Positions 34,587 to 42,344 of a DNA stretch of 64,000 nt are shown here, piece after piece. The DNA lies in NCBI GenBank assembly GCA_964460465.1, contig CAYWSB010000001.1, positions 96,500 to 160,499 on the forward strand, written 5' to 3'. Each line of letters begins with the position of its first letter. Positions within the stretch are counted from its first letter, which is position 1. The notes under the pieces were generated by a model, which saw nothing but the letters and a program-made list of their open reading frames with translations, was not told the origin of the DNA and searched no databases. Position numbers and translations under genes: made by a program. This DNA is from SLRI01 sp964460465 (GTDB lineage: Bacteria; Pseudomonadota; Alphaproteobacteria; Geminicoccales; Geminicoccaceae).

Positions 34587-35702
34587 TCAATTGTCGCACG
34601 GATACTGGATGGCCAGGACCTGCAGGGCCGCGAGGCCCAGCGTTCGGGTACGCGCGAACGCCTCGAAGCCAGGCACCTCGGCATGCAGCTCGGCGAGCAT
34701 GGCATCGAGCTGGCTGCGAAAGCCCGGCAGGTCGACGGTCATTGCTTCCGGATCCGGCGGACAAAAGACCGCTACCCCCTGCTCGCGGGTGATGGCACCG
34801 AGCATGACCAGACCGTCGAGCACGCCCACGAGGTAGTCGTCGAGGCTCGCCGCGTCGGCGGCGAACGGATCGCCACGCGCGCTCGCCAGGTAGTCGGCGA
34901 TGGTCATCGCCTGCCCGGCCGGAGGCAGGCCTGCGGTCAGGATCAGTGCTGCGGCGGCGACGGAACTGCGCATCGGCGGGGTCTCCTCCAGTCGCTCGAG
35001 CGCCGCCTGCCGGCTGGCGCGGCTGGCGGCGACGGCGGTCGCGAACGCGTCGGCATCGCCGCTTGCGTCGGGGCGGTCGCGCAGGCGGCGGACGAGTTCG
35101 GCATCGAGGTCGACGGCGACCGCCCAGGCGGCGAGTATCTCGACGCCGCCACGCTGGCGCAGCGCGGCACGGAAGCTCGGGACCAGCCGATCACGGCTGT
35201 CCTCGGTCAAAAATGGCCAGACGCCCAGGCCGAGAAAGCTGCGGGCCACGGCGTGCGGTGCGAGGAAGTGGCCGGTGCGCAGGCTCCAGTCGAGGGCCTC
35301 GGCGGCCGCGGCCGGCTCGCCGCGCTCGTAGCGCATCTGCGCGATCAGGAGCCAGGCGACCGGATCGACCGGCGACCGCCGCAGGCTGTCGCGCAGGGCG
35401 GCAATGGCGCGATCGTAGAGATTGGCCCGCACCCGCTCAGCCGTCTTGGGCTGCCGGCCAAGATTATGGTGCACGAAGCCCTGCTCCCGGTGAAACCGGC
35501 TGAGCTCGTGGATGGCCAGGGCACGCCCGAGGCCGGCGGTCGCCCGGCGATGCGCATCCGGCGTGATCGGCACATCGATACTCGCCAGGGCGATCGCCTG
35601 GCCGCCCGGTGCCCGCGCCAACAAGCTGGCCAACGCCAGCGAGCCCATCCACAGGAGGGTCCCACCCAGTATCAGGTGAAGTCCCAGCCAAGCCGAGCGC
35701 AT
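34587..35702 (-). CDS. Composite ORF: TPR-like membrane part plus Rap1a-like secreted domain
   Basis: A continuous 371-codon frame with two unlike halves. Residues 1-243: an N-terminal membrane helix (GLHLILGGTLLWMGSLALAS), then Ala-rich helices with TPR flavour (ALRDSLRRSPVDPVAWLLIA, ERGEPAAAAEALDW). Residues 244-371 look like a separate protein: a good signal peptide (MRSSVAAAALILTAGLPPAG), then ADYLASARGDP, YLVGVLDGLVML, AVFCPP and a final IQYPCDN, the layout of Rap1a/Tai-like periplasmic proteins. GGAGGAG lies nine nt before the internal ATG (34973). The second half may therefore be translated on its own. Function unknown. Confidence 0.7.
   Translation of the reverse strand: MRSAWLGLHLILGGTLLWMGSLALASLLARAPGGQAIALASIDVPITPDAHRRATAGLGRALAIHELSRFHREQGFVHHNLGRQPKTAERVRANLYDRAIAALRDSLRRSPVDPVAWLLIAQMRYERGEPAAAAEALDWSLRTGHFLAPHAVARSFLGLGVWPFLTEDSRDRLVPSFRAALRQRGGVEILAAWAVAVDLDAELVRRLRDRPDASGDADAFATAVAASRASRQAALERLEETPPMRSSVAAAALILTAGLPPAGQAMTIADYLASARGDPFAADAASLDDYLVGVLDGLVMLGAITREQGVAVFCPPDPEAMTVDLPGFRSQLDAMLAELHAEVPGFEAFARTRTLGLAALQVLAIQYPCDN
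34983..34989 (-). promoter_or_regulatory. Internal Shine-Dalgarno site inside the composite ORF
   Basis: GGAGGAG on the minus strand, nine nt before the in-frame ATG at 34971-34973, which begins a typical signal peptide. It is one of the strongest ribosome-binding sites seen in the window. Confidence 0.55.
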
Positions 35703-35777
35703 CGGCCCAACGCCTCCCCCTGCACGCCATGGTGTCCGTGCGCCAATCGACCCGGGTGAGGCGCCGCGGCTCGACGC

Positions 35778-36092
35778 CTAGGAGGGGAAGCTGGGCAGCC
35801 CCGGGAAGCCAGGCGTGCCCGGCAGGCCGGGCAAACTCGGCAAGCGCGGACGATTCGGCAAGCCGGGCGGTGTCGGCAGCGACGGAACGGTTGGCGACAC
35901 CACCGGCAACGACGGGAGGGCCGGCGGCGTGGGAACTTGCGGTCCGGTCGGCAACCGCGGGAAGCCAGGCAATTGAAGGAATGACTGACTGGTCGAGAAC
36001 AGAAGACCGAATTTGCTCGTTGCTAGAGCCGGCGACCCGGCCGTCATCGCCAAGAGCCCGACGCCGGCTGCGACCGCAATTTTCGCGCGCAT
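35778..36092 (-). CDS. Secreted Pro-Leu-Pro repeat protein
   Basis: A 104-aa protein. Residues 1-24 form a signal peptide (MRAKIAVAAGVGLLAMTAGS then PALA), followed by a short unique segment (TSKFGLLFSTSQSFLQ) and a proline-rich repeat (LPGFPRLPTGPQVPTPPALP, then LPSLPGLPGTPGFPGLPSFP). About every third or fourth residue is Pro, in PxLP steps, a collagen-like or polyproline-II composition but without a strict G-x-y pattern. GGAGG lies about 7 nt before the ATG. I know no family for it. No cysteines are seen. Such small repetitive exported proteins may be wall or matrix components. Confidence 0.65.
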   Translation of the reverse strand: MRAKIAVAAGVGLLAMTAGSPALATSKFGLLFSTSQSFLQLPGFPRLPTGPQVPTPPALPSLPVVSPTVPSLPTPPGLPNRPRLPSLPGLPGTPGFPGLPSFPS

Positions 36093-36335
36093 CGTGAACC
36101 TCCATTAATTTCCAAGGAGACTAGAGTCGATTCGGTATCGACGGCAAGTAGAAACAGCCTCAAGCGGCCAAGTAGGAGTTGATTTGACGCAGCGCGCAAG
36201 CGATTTCCGCTGGATACAACCATTGCGTTACGGCTGCGGGCTCGGCACGCGATGTCGCGGACCCGTGGCCGCGGCCGGAGGCGGATGATAGACCGTCGAC
36301 CGAGACCCTCCTCCGGCCATGGGAGTTCGCCGTTC

Positions 36336-37424
36336 ATGACCAAGACCGCGAGCGGCCGCTACTTCGAGGATTTCCGGCTCGGCGAGATCATCGAGCATGC
36401 CACCCCGCGGACCGTCTCGGCGGCCGACGCGGCGCTGTATCTGGCGCTCACCGGAAGCCGCTTCGCACCACAGAGTGCCACGACCGTGGCCGCCGCCAAT
36501 GGGCTCGACGCCTCACCGATCGACGAGCTGCTCGCCTTCCACGTCGTCTTCGGCAAGACGGTCCCCGACGTCTCGCTCAACGCCGTGGCCAATCTGGGCT
36601 ATGCGGAGGGCCGTTTCCACCGGCTGGTCATGCCCGGCGACACGCTCGCCGCCCGATCCGAGGTGATCGGCATGAAGGAGGCTTCGAGCGGCCGGGCCGG
36701 TGTCGTCTACGTCCGGACTACCGGCACGGACGCACTCGACCGAACCGTGGTCGACTACTGCCGCTGGGTGCTGGTGAATAAGCGCGACGCGTCGAGCCCG
36801 GCGCGTGAGCCGGTGGTGCCCACTCTCGCAGCCGCGGTGGCCGCCGAGACTCTTGCGGCGCCGCGCGGCCTCGGCCGTCTCACCCTCGACCCGACGGTGT
36901 CCGGCTCGCCGTTCACCTTCGAGGATTACGTCATCGGCGAGCGCATCGACCATGTCGACGGCATGGGCATCATGGAGAGCGAGCACCGGGTGGCCACCCG
37001 GCTCTACCAGAACACGGCCCGGGTCCACTTCAACGACTATGCCGAGCGCAGCGGTCGGCTCGGTGGCGTCATCGTCTATGGCGGCGTGGTGATCAGCCTC
37101 GCCCGGGCACTCTCCTTCAACGGCCTCGGCAATGTTTGGCACCTGCTGGCGATTAACGCCGGCACCCACGTCAACCCGGCCCGTGCCGGCGACAGCGTCT
37201 TCGCCTGGTCAGAGGTGCTGGACAAGGTCCGGCTGGCCGATCGTGACGACTGCGCCGCTCTGCGCCTGCGCCTGGTGGCCACGAAAAACCGATCCTGCCA
37301 CGACTTCCCGCTGCACGGCGACGACGGCCGCTACAACCCCAACGTCCTGCTCGACCTCGACTACTGGGGGCTGATCCCGACCCGGGCGGCGCTCAGGAGC
37401 CGATCAGCCGGAAGGTCAGGTTGA
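36336..37424 (+). CDS. Mesaconyl-CoA hydratase-like MaoC protein
   Basis: A double hot-dog MaoC-family protein of 362 aa. The sequence YFEDFRLGEIIEHATPRTVS (residues 9-28), FHVVFGKTVPDVSLNAVANL (near 69-88) and RLYQNTARVHFNDYAERSGR (near 225-244), plus IVYGGVVISLARALSFNGL, match closely what I know of mesaconyl-CoA hydratase (Mch/Mcd) of the ethylmalonyl-CoA pathway, which interconverts mesaconyl-C1-CoA and beta-methylmalyl-CoA. The pathway replaces the glyoxylate cycle in many alphaproteobacteria. ATG 36336 is chosen; the open frame starts earlier. The 3' end overlaps the convergent alkB-like gene by 32 nt. Other pathway genes are not in the window. Confidence 0.85.
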   Translation: MTKTASGRYFEDFRLGEIIEHATPRTVSAADAALYLALTGSRFAPQSATTVAAANGLDASPIDELLAFHVVFGKTVPDVSLNAVANLGYAEGRFHRLVMPGDTLAARSEVIGMKEASSGRAGVVYVRTTGTDALDRTVVDYCRWVLVNKRDASSPAREPVVPTLAAAVAAETLAAPRGLGRLTLDPTVSGSPFTFEDYVIGERIDHVDGMGIMESEHRVATRLYQNTARVHFNDYAERSGRLGGVIVYGGVVISLARALSFNGLGNVWHLLAINAGTHVNPARAGDSVFAWSEVLDKVRLADRDDCAALRLRLVATKNRSCHDFPLHGDDGRYNPNVLLDLDYWGLIPTRAALRSRSAGRSG

Positions 37425-37965
37425 CCCTGGGTCCGACCGGCCGCGCAGTTTTCGGCAGCGCATGCCGCCAGTGGTGCTGCAGGGGCCCCGCCATGATCAG
37501 GCACGAGCCCGGTGGTAGGTCGATGCCGAGCGCGAGATCAGGTCGGCTCTTGTGCTTCAGGCGGAACCGGCGCGTGGCGCCAAAGGACAGGCTGGCGATC
37601 ACGGGATCGCGTCCGAGCGGCCGTTCGTCATCGCTATGCCAGCCCATGCCGTCCCGACCGTCGCGATAGAGGTTCAAGAGGACGCTATTGAAGCGGGCCG
37701 CTGCCAGCCACTCGGCCGCGGCCTTGAGCTCGAGCAACACCGGCAGCCAGGGCCGCGGTGGATTGTCGATTCCACTATACCGGTAGCCGGCTTCACCGTA
37801 CCAGGCGGTCAGTCGTGGCAGGGCCACGTGGCGACCCATGATCCGGGCCACGTCCTGGCGCCAGTCGATCTCGGCCAGCAGCCGCTCGAGTGTCGCCGCC
37901 GGGGCCGCCACGGCCTCCGGCACCAGCCGCACGATCCCGTCACACGGGACGAGACTGGCCGTCAT
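37393..37965 (-). CDS. alkB: AlkB-family alpha-ketoglutarate-dependent dioxygenase
   Basis: Fe(II)/2-oxoglutarate dioxygenase of 190 aa that reverses alkylation damage (1-methyladenine, 3-methylcytosine). The iron triad is His110, Asp112 (WHSDDE) and His168 (HHWRHALPK); the 2-oxoglutarate arginines lie in RVNLTFRLIG at the end (Arg180, Arg186). RFNSVLLNLYRDGRDGMGWH and SLSFGATRRFRLKHK are typical of the ALKBH2/3-like subgroup. ATG 37965 is chosen; the longer frame upstream lacks similarity. It is convergent with the mesaconyl-CoA hydratase gene and overlaps it. Confidence 0.9.
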   Translation of the reverse strand: MTASLVPCDGIVRLVPEAVAAPAATLERLLAEIDWRQDVARIMGRHVALPRLTAWYGEAGYRYSGIDNPPRPWLPVLLELKAAAEWLAAARFNSVLLNLYRDGRDGMGWHSDDERPLGRDPVIASLSFGATRRFRLKHKSRPDLALGIDLPPGSCLIMAGPLQHHWRHALPKTARPVGPRVNLTFRLIGS

Positions 37966-37990
37966 CGCTGCGCCTGCCAATGACGCGTGC

Positions 37991-38542
37991 TCAGCGGCCA
38001 GAGATCGGTATCTCGTGCACGTGGATGTCATGGGCCGCATAGCGGCCGAGGATCGCGAGTGCTTGCCGCTCGTGCGCCTCGTCGACCGTCCTGACCCAGA
38101 GCAGGATGCCACCCCGCTCGAGCTGCTCCTCCAGCCATTGGGCGTGGCGCTGGTCCATCCAGGCGGCCAGCGCCTTGCCGACGAGCGCACCCGTGACCGC
38201 GGTGCCGGCGATCGCGGCTGCCACGGCACCGGCGGAGGCCACGACAGTCCCCGCCGCGATCAGCGTCGGCAGCGTGGTCATCGAGCCAACGACGAGCCTC
38301 TCGTGCTGCTCCACCGTGCGGCTGGAAACGAAAGCGGTGCGCGGTGCCGCCGGATCGTCCTCGAGCTCCTCGACCCGCTCGTACATCCGCCCGAGCTTGC
38401 GCTCGACCGTGCTATGGCCGGCGAGAAGGCTGATGTCGCCGGCGGCGAACCCGGCCGACCGCAGCTCCTCGACCACCGCCTCGAGCGACTCGACATCCTC
38501 GATCACCGCCACCGCCTCGCGCACCGTCTCGTCCGTCGTCAT
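37991..38542 (-). CDS. Hypothetical glycine-zipper membrane protein
   Basis: A 183-aa protein. The N-terminal half is a ferredoxin-like regulatory-looking segment (AVIEDVESLEAVVEELRSAG, DISLLAGHSTVERKLGRMYE); the centre is a Gly/Ala-rich membrane hairpin (LIAAGTVVASAGAVAAAIAG, TAVTGALVGKALAAW), and the end repeats the first theme (GGILLWVRTVDEAHERQALA). This layout resembles YflT/general-stress-protein-17M-like proteins. ATG 38542 follows GGGGGTG; GTG 38548 is also possible. It lies 25 nt from the alkB gene in the same direction. Function unknown. Confidence 0.72.
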   Translation of the reverse strand: MTTDETVREAVAVIEDVESLEAVVEELRSAGFAAGDISLLAGHSTVERKLGRMYERVEELEDDPAAPRTAFVSSRTVEQHERLVVGSMTTLPTLIAAGTVVASAGAVAAAIAGTAVTGALVGKALAAWMDQRHAQWLEEQLERGGILLWVRTVDEAHERQALAILGRYAAHDIHVHEIPISGR

Positions 38543-38712
38543 CGACACCCCCAGAATGCGGGCCGCCCGGCCGACATCGGCTTCATCTTAGGCATCCCGC
38601 ACGAGCATGGCCATGACCCGCGACGCGATCGGGCGCGATTGCCGAGACCGTCGGGCGCGGCCGCATGGCCACAGCCGGCATCCGCCGTTGCAACCGGGGC
38701 CGGGCAACCACA

Positions 38713-38740
38713 TGGACAACATCGGTTGACATTCGATAAT
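38713..38740 (+). promoter_or_regulatory. Sigma-70-type promoter of the GDSL autotransporter
   Basis: TGGACA (38713-38718, five of six), 16 nt, GATAAT (38735-38740, five of six), with transcription expected near 38747. It supports translation from GTG 38793, because the nearby ATG at 38739 would lie in the -10 box. Confidence 0.5.
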
Positions 38741-38792
38741 GACCTCCACCTGTGCAGCGGCCGGTGCCGGAGATGGGGGGAAGGCGACGTGC

Positions 38793-40637
38793 GTGGGTGA
38801 CGGGACGAGGCGGTTCGGCATGCTGGCCGCCGCGATGCTGGTGTTGGCTGCTTGCGGCGGCGGCGGCGGTGGTGGCAGTTCGGCGCCCGGCCCGGTCACC
38901 AGCCCGCCCACCGCACCACCCGCACCGCCTGCTTCGCCGTTCACCGTCGCCAACCCGTTCGCGGTCCCAGGGGCGACCAGTGTGCAGCAGGTCAGGGTCG
39001 ACGACCTGCGCGTCTTCGGCGACAGCTACTCGCAGGAAGGCTTCGGCGGCACGACCGTCTGGAGCACCGCGCTGCGCAAGCAGGGCACAGTGGCGCGCAC
39101 CGAGAGCTACGCGTTCGGCGGTGCTCGTGCCAACAGCAACGGCAGCAACTCGCTCGAGACCCAGATCGACAACTGGCAGGGATCGGGCAGTGCCATCGGC
39201 AGCAGCGATCTCACCGTCGTCTACATCGGCCACAACGACCTTGGCGGCGACGTTGCGGCGTCGCAGGCTGGATATCGCGAGGGCGTCGATCGGCTGGTCG
39301 CCGGTGGTGCGACGGGCGACAACCGCCGGCTCTTCGTCACCATGCTCCACGACTGGAGCCGCAATCCACAGACCAACGGCGTCAGCCGCCAGCAGGTCGT
39401 CGACTGGAACACCTTCGTCGCCGGCATCGCCAACGGCAACGACCGGATCATCGCCGTCGATCTCTTCACCGCGTTCAACCGCGTCTTCGAGCGACCAGGC
39501 GACTACGGCCTCGCCAACGTCACCACTGTCGACGTGGCACGGTCGACGACGGACGCGCTCTATTTCGATCCCCTGCATTTCGGCAACAAGGGCCAGGAGC
39601 TGATCGCCCGGGTCTATCGCCACTACCTGACGCGCGGCTGGGACTGGGCCAACAGTCTCGCTGCCGGTGGCGCCGCCGCCCAGCGCTTGCGCAGCGATCT
39701 CGACAACGGCCTCTTGGCGCTGGCTGGCGACCCCGGCGCCGATACGTCCAGGCTGGGCCTGTCCACGGTGGCACTCGGCAATGGCGGGAACGTCCGGCCA
39801 CCGTCGGCCGCGGCCGAGACGACACCCTCGGCGTTCGACGGTCCGAGCCGCACCGGATTCGCCGAGACCTATCGAGTCGGGTCGGCCGCAGGCGGCATCG
39901 CCTTGGACTACCGACCAGCCCCGCACCAGCGCTTCGGTCTCGCCGTCAGCCGCTACGACAGCTTCGGCGGCACCAATCGTGGCGCTGCAAGCCTTGGCGA
40001 GGAGCAGAGCTCCAACGGCTTGGCCCTCTACTGGCAACGGACCCACGGCGGCATCCAGGCAACAAGCCAGTTCGCTTTCCTCCAGCATTATTTCAGCGAG
40101 CGCGCGCAGGACGACATGATCGGGCAAAGCGGTGTCACCCGGCACACAGGCCGCACCTGGGCCTTCGACCAGAGGCTCGCCCGCCCGACCCGGACCGGGC
40201 GGGCTACGCTCACGCCCTGGGCGTCCCTCGGCTATCAGTCGCATGAGCTCGACCCCTATTCGGCGAAGAGCCTCTACACGTCCGACATCAGCTACGGCGG
40301 TGCCTCGGCGACCGACGTGACAGGGGCGCTCGGCCTGGAGCTGCGGCACGATCCGATCGCGCTGGGCGGCGGCCTTCACCTCTGGCTCGGCGGCGGCGCC
40401 TCCTACGTCTCGAGCCTCTACCGTGACGATGTCGAGGTCACGATGCGCGAAGCCGCGATGCCCGACCTCGATCAACGCGAGACGATCGAGCGCGAGCGTA
40501 TCGCGCGGTTCGACCTGACGCTCGACGCCGCGCTCGGCCTCGCCCGGGACCTGCACCTGCGCGCCGGCTACGGGCTGACGGCCGATCGCGCCGACCATGA
40601 GCAGCGCATCCGCCTCAGCCTCGACTACCGCTTCTGA
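38793..40637 (+). CDS. GDSL-type esterase autotransporter with lipoprotein signal
   Basis: A type V (autotransporter) esterase of 614 aa. The N-terminus is a lipoprotein signal with a perfect lipobox (VLAAC, Cys21), then seven Gly and a Pro-rich linker. The passenger has SGNH/GDSL blocks: FGDSYS (nucleophile Ser78), GHNDLGG (block III Asn), and DPLHFGNKG with the catalytic Asp-His. From about residue 350 comes a beta-barrel domain ending in SLDYRF, with the terminal Phe used by the BAM complex. The GTG at 38793 follows GGGGGGAAGG. It is similar in plan to EstA-type enzymes, but with lipidation. Confidence 0.85.
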   Translation: MGDGTRRFGMLAAAMLVLAACGGGGGGGSSAPGPVTSPPTAPPAPPASPFTVANPFAVPGATSVQQVRVDDLRVFGDSYSQEGFGGTTVWSTALRKQGTVARTESYAFGGARANSNGSNSLETQIDNWQGSGSAIGSSDLTVVYIGHNDLGGDVAASQAGYREGVDRLVAGGATGDNRRLFVTMLHDWSRNPQTNGVSRQQVVDWNTFVAGIANGNDRIIAVDLFTAFNRVFERPGDYGLANVTTVDVARSTTDALYFDPLHFGNKGQELIARVYRHYLTRGWDWANSLAAGGAAAQRLRSDLDNGLLALAGDPGADTSRLGLSTVALGNGGNVRPPSAAAETTPSAFDGPSRTGFAETYRVGSAAGGIALDYRPAPHQRFGLAVSRYDSFGGTNRGAASLGEEQSSNGLALYWQRTHGGIQATSQFAFLQHYFSERAQDDMIGQSGVTRHTGRTWAFDQRLARPTRTGRATLTPWASLGYQSHELDPYSAKSLYTSDISYGGASATDVTGALGLELRHDPIALGGGLHLWLGGGASYVSSLYRDDVEVTMREAAMPDLDQRETIERERIARFDLTLDAALGLARDLHLRAGYGLTADRADHEQRIRLSLDYRF

Positions 40638-41291
40638 TTTCAACAACGGCCGAGGCGTCGCCGGTTCGCCATGGACCGGGCGTTCGGGCCCGATCGCCGT
40701 GCTTACCTGCCGCGATGAACGCTGGCGCATGGCCGACCCGGCGGGAAACCGATCGAGCCTCGACCACCAGCGCCAACAGCCCGGCCCCGCACCGGCTCTG
40801 CCATGCGGACCGCGACCACGGCACCTGCTGACCTCCGCGCCGCCCGCCGGGTATCCCATCGTGTTGCTGCGGGGTTGTGCCAGCGGCGCCGCCGCTGCGC
40901 ATGTGCTCGCCATGGACCTCGCCGCGCGCCTCTCGGAGCTTGCGGCAGCGGCGCGAGCAGCGACCAGGGAGGCCGGGGGTCGGTCTCGGACCTTTCCTGG
41001 CTCGCCGTGCAGCGTGAGCAGAGCTTCAGCGCGATACAAGGCTGTGTCATCGAGCCGCGACTGAGACTGCCGCACCTCGTGCCGAGCCCGCAGCCGGACT
41101 GTCAACACGCCATGTGGACATACATAGACATGGCTGGTCGGCCGCGCGTTGCGGGCACCCGGCCCGGGGCCCATGCCGCAGCATCTTTGCGCCGCGGCAC
41201 CCATGCGGCCAGTCGCGCCTGCACCAGAGCGGAGAATGCCGAAACCGCCCGCGCACACCGTGTGCGGACGTGCCGGCAGACCAGCCGACCG
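40638..41291. other. 654-bp gap without a convincing gene
   Basis: Between the autotransporter stop and the trpS stop. Open frames exist on both strands (40597-41064 and 40703-41050, for example), but they are Arg/Pro/Ser-rich, lack good ribosome-binding sites and show no family pattern. I saw no hairpin with a T tract, tRNA or transposase block. Base composition is slightly lower in G+C near 41100-41140. Confidence 0.4.
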
Positions 41292-42281
41292 TTAGCGGAA
41301 GCCTACGGCCCGGTATGCCTCGGCCACGATCGGCGCGGCAATCGCATCGGCGCGGGCGGCACCGTCCGCCAGGACCGCGTCGATGTGCCCGGGATTCGCG
41401 AGGAGGCCGCGCATCTCGGCATTGATCGGGCTCAGCTTCTCGACGCAGAGCTCGGCCAGGTGCTCCTTGAAGGCGGCGAAGCTGGTCGAGGCGTATTCGG
41501 CGGCCACCTCGGCCCGCGGCCGGTCGGCGAGGGCGGCGAAGATCGAGAGGAGGTTGCTCGCCTCCGGCCGCGTCTCCGGCTCATAAGTGATGCCGAGGAT
41601 GCTGTCGGACTTGGCCTTCCTGATCTTCATGGCGATGGTGTCGGCGTCGTCGGTCAGGTTGATGCGGCTCATGTCCGACGGGTCGGACTTGCTCATCTTC
41701 TTGGTCCCGTCGCGCAGCGACATCACCCGTGCCGCCTCGGCCTGGATCATCGGCTCCGGCAGCGGGAAGAAATCCTCGGCGAAGCGGCGGTTGAAGCTCT
41801 GGGCGATGTCGCGGCTGAGCTCGAGATGCTGCTTCTGGTCCTCGCCGACCGGCACGTGGGTCGCCTTGTAGGCCAGGATGTCGGCCGCCTGCAGCACCGG
41901 GTAGACGAACAGGCCGACCGGTGCGTTCTCGCGGTGCTTGCCGGCCTTCTCCTTGAACTGGGTCATGCGGTTGAGCCAGCCCAGCGGGGTGACGCAGTTG
42001 AGCACCCAGGCGAGCTTGCTGTGCGCCGGCACGTGGCTCTGCACGAAGAGGATCGAGCGCGCGGGATCGATCCCCGACGCGATCAGGGCGGCCGCCACCT
42101 CGCGCGTGTTGCGGCGCATCTCGGCCGCGTCGTGGACCGTGGTCAGGGCATGCTGGTCGACGATGCAGTAGATGCACTCGAAGCTGTCCTGCAGCCGCAC
42201 CCAGTTGCGGATCGCCCCCAAGTAGTTGCCGAGCTGAATGCCGTGGGTCGGCTGGATGCCGGAGAAAATGCGGCCCTGCAT
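41292..42281 (-). CDS. trpS: Tryptophanyl-tRNA synthetase
   Basis: Class Ic synthetase for tRNA-Trp. The 329-aa product has the PxxHxxxGN HIGH-type motif (GIQPTHGIQLGNYLGAIRNW, start of protein), IYCIVDQHALT, the CVTPLGWLNRMTQFKEKAG region, and KMSKS in DGTKKMSKSDPS. ATG 42281 (MQGRIFSGIQPTHG) fits; the 16-codon open extension upstream lacks similarity. It lies 63 nt downstream of murJ, same strand, the usual glnD-murJ-trpS order. Confidence 0.95.
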   Translation of the reverse strand: MQGRIFSGIQPTHGIQLGNYLGAIRNWVRLQDSFECIYCIVDQHALTTVHDAAEMRRNTREVAAALIASGIDPARSILFVQSHVPAHSKLAWVLNCVTPLGWLNRMTQFKEKAGKHRENAPVGLFVYPVLQAADILAYKATHVPVGEDQKQHLELSRDIAQSFNRRFAEDFFPLPEPMIQAEAARVMSLRDGTKKMSKSDPSDMSRINLTDDADTIAMKIRKAKSDSILGITYEPETRPEASNLLSIFAALADRPRAEVAAEYASTSFAAFKEHLAELCVEKLSPINAEMRGLLANPGHIDAVLADGAARADAIAAPIVAEAYRAVGFR

Positions 42282-42344
42282 CGATCGGGAAACTCCAGGC
42301 GGATCGTCAAGCAAGCGCGTTGGAGCCACGCGGCGCAGCGGCTG

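Noticed and set aside
36044..36343. A 99-codon leftward frame upstream of the Pro-Leu-Pro gene
   Set aside because: It is Arg-rich, overlaps the mesaconyl-CoA hydratase start, and has no good ribosome-binding site or homology pattern.
40597..41064. A 155-codon rightward frame after the autotransporter
   Set aside because: It overlaps the autotransporter end, has no ribosome-binding site and is low-complexity; left as a gap.
38583..41258. An 891-codon leftward open frame opposite the GDSL autotransporter
   Set aside because: Antisense shadow. The rightward frame has a signal, catalytic motifs and a barrel; the leftward one has none.
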